From RHLJ01 sp965242845 (GTDB taxonomy: Bacteria > Bacteroidota > Rhodothermia > Balneolales > Balneolaceae), in contig CBDETC010000002.1 of assembly GCA_965242845.1 (NCBI GenBank), positions 1,178,001 to 1,242,000 on the forward strand: 64,000 bases of DNA, in the 5' to 3' direction. The position numbers and the translations under genes are program-made. This document shows, piece after piece, positions 60,370 through 64,000 of this stretch. Position 1 is the stretch's first letter, and each line of letters opens with the position of its first letter. The notes under the pieces are model-generated. The model saw only the letters and a list, made by a program, of their open reading frames with translations. It made no database searches and had not been told where the DNA came from.

Positions 60370-62951
60370 TAATTGGCTGTACTTGCACTAATGGTTTGAC
60401 CAAAGAAAATCGCGTTGGCGAATAGTTTATTCGTTCCATACCAGAATGCCCGGAAGTTTGGATTATCCGTCATTGCAATCACCCTTCCTCCTCCGTATCT
60501 GCTTACAACAATAGCTGCCGAGCCTCTTAAAAACTCAATGTTTTCATCAGAGATATAGCCTGCTGCCAGCGGAGAGTCGGTGTAATAAAGCGGTGTTGAG
60601 TACCTGTTTTCTCCTTTTTGAAGAAAGATGGTGCTATTCCGAAAAACAGTAATCTCATCATCATTATATCCATAGCCTAATGGATGTGTACGATCCAGTT
60701 TGGCATTGAAAATTGCTCCACCAATTACCTGGGCTCCTGAATTGCTGCTCTGAGATATATATGGTCGGGTTTCGATTTCTTCGTCATCACCATTGCCTCT
60801 GTCCACATATTCAACATCGGCCAGTTCCTGATTTTTAGCCCAATAGATACCTTGTTTGTATGCGAGCAGCACTCCGCCTTCTCGCACCCAGTCTTTGATT
60901 TCATCAACCTGTCCGCTTGAAAGATCAGAGTAATTATATCCTGTCATTATGAGAACATTATATCTTGCGAGGTCGGCTCCTCCAAAATCACTCTTGTCCA
61001 GGATAGTAAGCGGCATATGATAACGTTGATCAAATAAATGCCACGCCTCACCAATTTCATATTGATTGGTTCCGCTTCCTGCCAGTATAGCTACACTTGG
61101 CTTTTCAAGATTTCTGAAATTGTTGCTTCCCAAATCAATTCCACTCGTGGAAAGCCCTGTTGATAAGCCATACACTTTAATCCCATCTTCTTCGGCTATG
61201 GTTTGAACCAGCTCATGAACTTTTTCTTTATCATCCTGGAACCCCAACGGGATCATAATAGTACCGAAGTCAAAAATCTTTTGGCCTTCTTGGGTTACTC
61301 CTGAGAACTGACGAGAAGCCACTTTCGCTCGAACGCCTGCGTCTAACAACCTATATAAAGCGCGGGGAGTGTAGTACTCGTCCCATTCGAAAACATAGGC
61401 ATAGTTAGATCTGCCCCCAATCACTGCTCCATTCGACTTCATTTCTCCATCAAAACGGTCTCCAAGGATCTCTTCATTAAAATCTCTCGAATTCAGTTCC
61501 GCAAAAGGAAGGTTGAAGGCATAAGGCATCGTCCATGCAGAAACATCATAAAAAAGGCTATCCGTAAACTCGGTTCTTCGCTCAAACATCGCCGTTATCA
61601 ATTTGAACTGTGGCTGATTGGTTGGCACTACAAACGCTGTTCCTGCATCAAAACTTTCTCCGCTTTTCGAAACTTCCTGGGCTAGTTCGTACACCTCTAT
61701 TTTGTGATGATTTAGCATCTCAGCAAGGTGGAAAGTCCGCGCCTGATCAGCTCCCTCACCAAATACATACGCCTTCACTGGTGATCGAAGAGCTTCTCGT
61801 TGAGCTTCCAGATAGAATAATCGCTGGTGTTCCAGTAACTCTTCTCGTAAATCTAGTGCGGCTTTTAAGGTAGAATGAGATGCCTTTACCTGGTTTCGAA
61901 TGGTAAATGGGAACTCAAGTACGCCGTGGATAGTCTCCTGGGCATGTCCTCTTGAGCTGGCCTGCTCAAACAAAATTCCGATAGAGCCCTGTACATCCGG
62001 GTAAGTTGATCCTTTTCCGTAATAGAAGTCATCGAAGCTTTCTCTTGTGTAGTACAAGGACTGGATTTGATCCAGTTCATCTGCATGGTACTCAGCAATA
62101 TTTGCTGTTAAATCCTGGTTTCGTTGAGGAGTAAGAGGATGGGTTCGGCTTGGGATACCTGGCTGAAAAAAGAAGGTAGAGTTGCTCCCCATTTCATGAT
62201 GGTCGGTAAGAATATTTGGCTTCCACTCCTGGAACTTAGCAATTCTTCCCTTGCTTTCAGGGTGTTGTACCAGCATCCAGTCGCGATTTAAGTCAAACCA
62301 GTAGTGATTGGTTCTTCCTCCGGGCCAAACCTCGCTGTACTCTCTACTATCAGGATCCGTTACTAACACGTTTTTGCTCTTGTGCATATTCGCCCAGTGT
62401 GCAAACCTGTTTAGTCCATCAGGATTAATATTTGGATCGACAAGAACAACTGCATTGTCCAGTAACTCATCTATTTCTCTTCCCTGAGCAGCGGCTAAAT
62501 GGTAAACTACAGCAAGCGATGCATTGGCCCCACTTGGTTCATTGCCATGAACGCTGTAACTCAGTTGAACAACTACGGGCATAGACGAAATATCCAAATC
62601 TTCGGAAAGATCAGGGTTCGATAAACTCACATGCTGTCGTTTTATCTCTTCAATGTTGCGATGATTTTCGGGAGAGGTAATTACCAGGGAAAGCAGAGCC
62701 CTGTTTCCGTGGCTTCTTGCATACTCAGTAATAGTAACACGATCGGACGCTTCCGCAACTGCGTACATATATTGAACGAGTTGGTCGTGGCGTACATGCC
62801 ATTCCCCCAATTCTGCACCTAATACAGATTTAGGTGTAGGTATGCTTTGGTCATAATTCACACCTTCCACAAGAAAATAATCGAGTGTTTGCTGAGCTGA
62901 CAGCGAGGTGGAGAAAACAAGAATTGAGAATAAGACGAGCAGTTTTTTCAT
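60369..62951 (-). CDS. Exported M14 zinc carboxypeptidase with C-terminal amidotransferase-like domain
   Basis: 860 residues, signal peptide ending near SLSAQ. The peptidase part (~45-390) has zinc ligands in SVHGNEPSGANAS (~138) and the catalytic region VDPNINPDGLNRFAHW, YWFDLNRDW and LTDHHEMGSNSTFFFQ (~250). The C-terminal half (~550-860; YNVLIMTGYNYSDL, WVREGGVLLAYKQG) resembles the class I glutamine-amidotransferase-like domain seen in long M14 proteins. It would trim peptides in the periplasm. DinB follows in the operon. Confidence 0.92.
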   Translation of the reverse strand: MKKLLVLFSILVFSTSLSAQQTLDYFLVEGVNYDQSIPTPKSVLGAELGEWHVRHDQLVQYMYAVAEASDRVTITEYARSHGNRALLSLVITSPENHRNIEEIKRQHVSLSNPDLSEDLDISSMPVVVQLSYSVHGNEPSGANASLAVVYHLAAAQGREIDELLDNAVVLVDPNINPDGLNRFAHWANMHKSKNVLVTDPDSREYSEVWPGGRTNHYWFDLNRDWMLVQHPESKGRIAKFQEWKPNILTDHHEMGSNSTFFFQPGIPSRTHPLTPQRNQDLTANIAEYHADELDQIQSLYYTRESFDDFYYGKGSTYPDVQGSIGILFEQASSRGHAQETIHGVLEFPFTIRNQVKASHSTLKAALDLREELLEHQRLFYLEAQREALRSPVKAYVFGEGADQARTFHLAEMLNHHKIEVYELAQEVSKSGESFDAGTAFVVPTNQPQFKLITAMFERRTEFTDSLFYDVSAWTMPYAFNLPFAELNSRDFNEEILGDRFDGEMKSNGAVIGGRSNYAYVFEWDEYYTPRALYRLLDAGVRAKVASRQFSGVTQEGQKIFDFGTIMIPLGFQDDKEKVHELVQTIAEEDGIKVYGLSTGLSTSGIDLGSNNFRNLEKPSVAILAGSGTNQYEIGEAWHLFDQRYHMPLTILDKSDFGGADLARYNVLIMTGYNYSDLSSGQVDEIKDWVREGGVLLAYKQGIYWAKNQELADVEYVDRGNGDDEEIETRPYISQSSNSGAQVIGGAIFNAKLDRTHPLGYGYNDDEITVFRNSTIFLQKGENRYSTPLYYTDSPLAAGYISDENIEFLRGSAAIVVSRYGGGRVIAMTDNPNFRAFWYGTNKLFANAIFFGQTISASTAN

Positions 62952-63101
62952 AGTGTATAGTTAGAGTTCCCTAAATTGAGGCTAATAGTAGTTTTTCAAA
63001 TTGAAAAATGCTGAAAAAGGTTTCTGAATAACTGAAAGTAACTTGTGTTCAAGGTTTTAAAAAAAATTTGTACTCTCAACCAGCAAACCAACCTCTTTTG
63101 A

Positions 63102-64000
63102 ATGGAAGAAAAGATCAATAAGACAAAATCCACGCTCCGTTATGCTCTTGGACCGGGACTAATTTTAGCCGCAGCGGCTATTGGGGTTTCTCACCTGGTT
63201 CAATCAACTCGGGCTGGGGCCGAATACGGCTTTCTACTTATTTGGGCAGTGATTCTCGCTAATGCTTCAAAGTACCCATTCATTGAATTTGGTCCCCGAT
63301 ACACCATTACCGCTAAAGAAAGCCTAGTACAGGGTTATCAGCGGCTGGGTAAATGGGCAATCTGGACTTTTGGAAGCTTCACTGTCATTACCATGTGCGT
63401 TGTTCAGGCTGCAGTTACCATAGTTACTGCGAGTTTGGCCGCCGAACTCACCGGGCTGGAGCTCACTCCATTAATCTGGAGTGTCATTTTGTTAACTATC
63501 TGTTTTCTGATTTTAAGCCGGGGACAGTACAGTGCTTTGGACGGGGCCATCAAGGTGATTATTGTTGTTCTTTCAATCTCTACCGTCATTGCCCTGATCA
63601 TTGCTATCGTTTATAAAGGAGGTGCGCCCAGGCCGGAGCCCGCATCTATCTGGACAGAACAAGGGGTGTTTTTTCTAATCGCTTTGATGGGCTGGATGCC
63701 GATCCTGATCGATGGCTCAACCTGGCATTCTCTTTGGATTCTTGAGCGGGTTAAGCAAACTGGTTATTTCCCTTCTTTAAAAGAGAGCCTTACTGATTTC
63801 AATATTGGTTATATCGGAGCTGGAGTTATGGCCACTGGTTTTCTTTCATTGGGCGCCCTGATTATGTTTGGTTCAGGAGTTAATTTTGCATCAAGCGGCT
63901 CTGTTTTCGCTACCCAGTTTGTAAGTTTATATACCTCTACTCTCGGCGACTGGGCATATTGGATTATCATTGTTTGTGCATTCAGCGCCATGTTCAGTAC
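63102..64000 (+). CDS. NRAMP-like membrane transporter (partial, runs off the window)
   Basis: About 300 residues visible from ATG 63102, with many hydrophobic helices: LGPGLILAAAAIGVSHLVQ, AGAEYGFLLIWAVILAN, GRYT-like FGPRYTITAKESL, and GWMPILIDGSTWHSLW. The layout matches SLC11/NRAMP carriers, but the metal-binding DPGN of helix 1 is replaced by GVSH and the helix 6 MPH by MPI. So it may carry something other than Mn or Fe. The 3' part lies outside the window. A ~150-base AT-rich gap precedes it, with a TTG and a TTTG-like site but no clear promoter. Confidence 0.8.
   Translation, partial: MEEKINKTKSTLRYALGPGLILAAAAIGVSHLVQSTRAGAEYGFLLIWAVILANASKYPFIEFGPRYTITAKESLVQGYQRLGKWAIWTFGSFTVITMCVVQAAVTIVTASLAAELTGLELTPLIWSVILLTICFLILSRGQYSALDGAIKVIIVVLSISTVIALIIAIVYKGGAPRPEPASIWTEQGVFFLIALMGWMPILIDGSTWHSLWILERVKQTGYFPSLKESLTDFNIGYIGAGVMATGFLSLGALIMFGSGVNFASSGSVFATQFVSLYTSTLGDWAYWIIIVCAFSAMFS

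Overview
The window looks like a chromosomal segment of a marine or salt-tolerant bacterium of the Bacteroidota/Balneolota-Rhodothermota side of the FCB group. The evidence is: large secreted proteins ending in type IX secretion (T9SS) type A sorting domains of the QNYPNPFNP type; hybrid two-component regulators with sensor propellers; a TPR-CHAT protease; few Shine-Dalgarno sites; and housekeeping genes (ftsY, scpA, ruvB, metK, ppk1) in a Bacteroidota-like style. The genus is inference. I saw no rRNA, tRNA, CRISPR array, transposase or phage gene.

Region 1 (1-25 kb) is accessory. After the tail of a YVTN-type propeller gene and a VCBS-repeat lipoprotein come three paralogous cassettes (2115-5479, 10136-13736, 18284-21867). 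Each has a ~1040-residue protein with a conserved segment in front of its signal peptide, seven FG-GAP repeats, a shared ~200-residue domain and a T9SS sorting tail. Each is followed by a small exported peptide ending in PIDGGLGLLAAAGG plus a basic tail (PID-CTERM-like). Cassettes 2 and 3 also carry a small CxxC...CxxC zinc-finger module, separate in cassette 2 and fused to the PID peptide in cassette 3. Cassettes 2 and 3 are each preceded by a membrane regulator with a sensor propeller and an AraC-type DNA-binding domain; one lacks the kinase and receiver parts, the other is a full hybrid. Three direct repeats spaced 21 bp lie in front of cassette 2. Large imperfect palindromes flank the cassettes. 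Between cassette 1 and the first regulator sits hpd, behind a perfect 20-bp palindrome. An OGT/SPINDLY-like glycosyltransferase and a TIGR03032-like protein form an operon after cassette 3.

Region 2 (25-48 kb) is mixed: MarR plus a cyclase-TPR protein; a very large lipoprotein combining a phosphatase, a kinase-like segment and an outer-membrane barrel; an excisionase-like HTH pair; a Nudix hydrolase; a CDP-alcohol phosphatidyltransferase; ftsY; a small Pro/Gly-rich gene divergent from a TPR-CHAT protease; an M28 peptidase with scpA; a sigma factor/TPR anti-sigma-like pair; ppk1; ruvB; metK; and a membrane-protein/winged-helix cluster bearing two matching operators.

Region 3 (48-64 kb) is mainly catabolic: a GH5 glycosidase, a carboxypeptidase-regulatory-like protein, a duplicated pair of small proteins, three amidohydrolases (one apparently inactive), a GMC oxidoreductase with its gluconate-dehydrogenase-like small subunit, a DUF1905 protein, DinB, an M14 peptidase, and the start of an NRAMP-like transporter that runs off the window.
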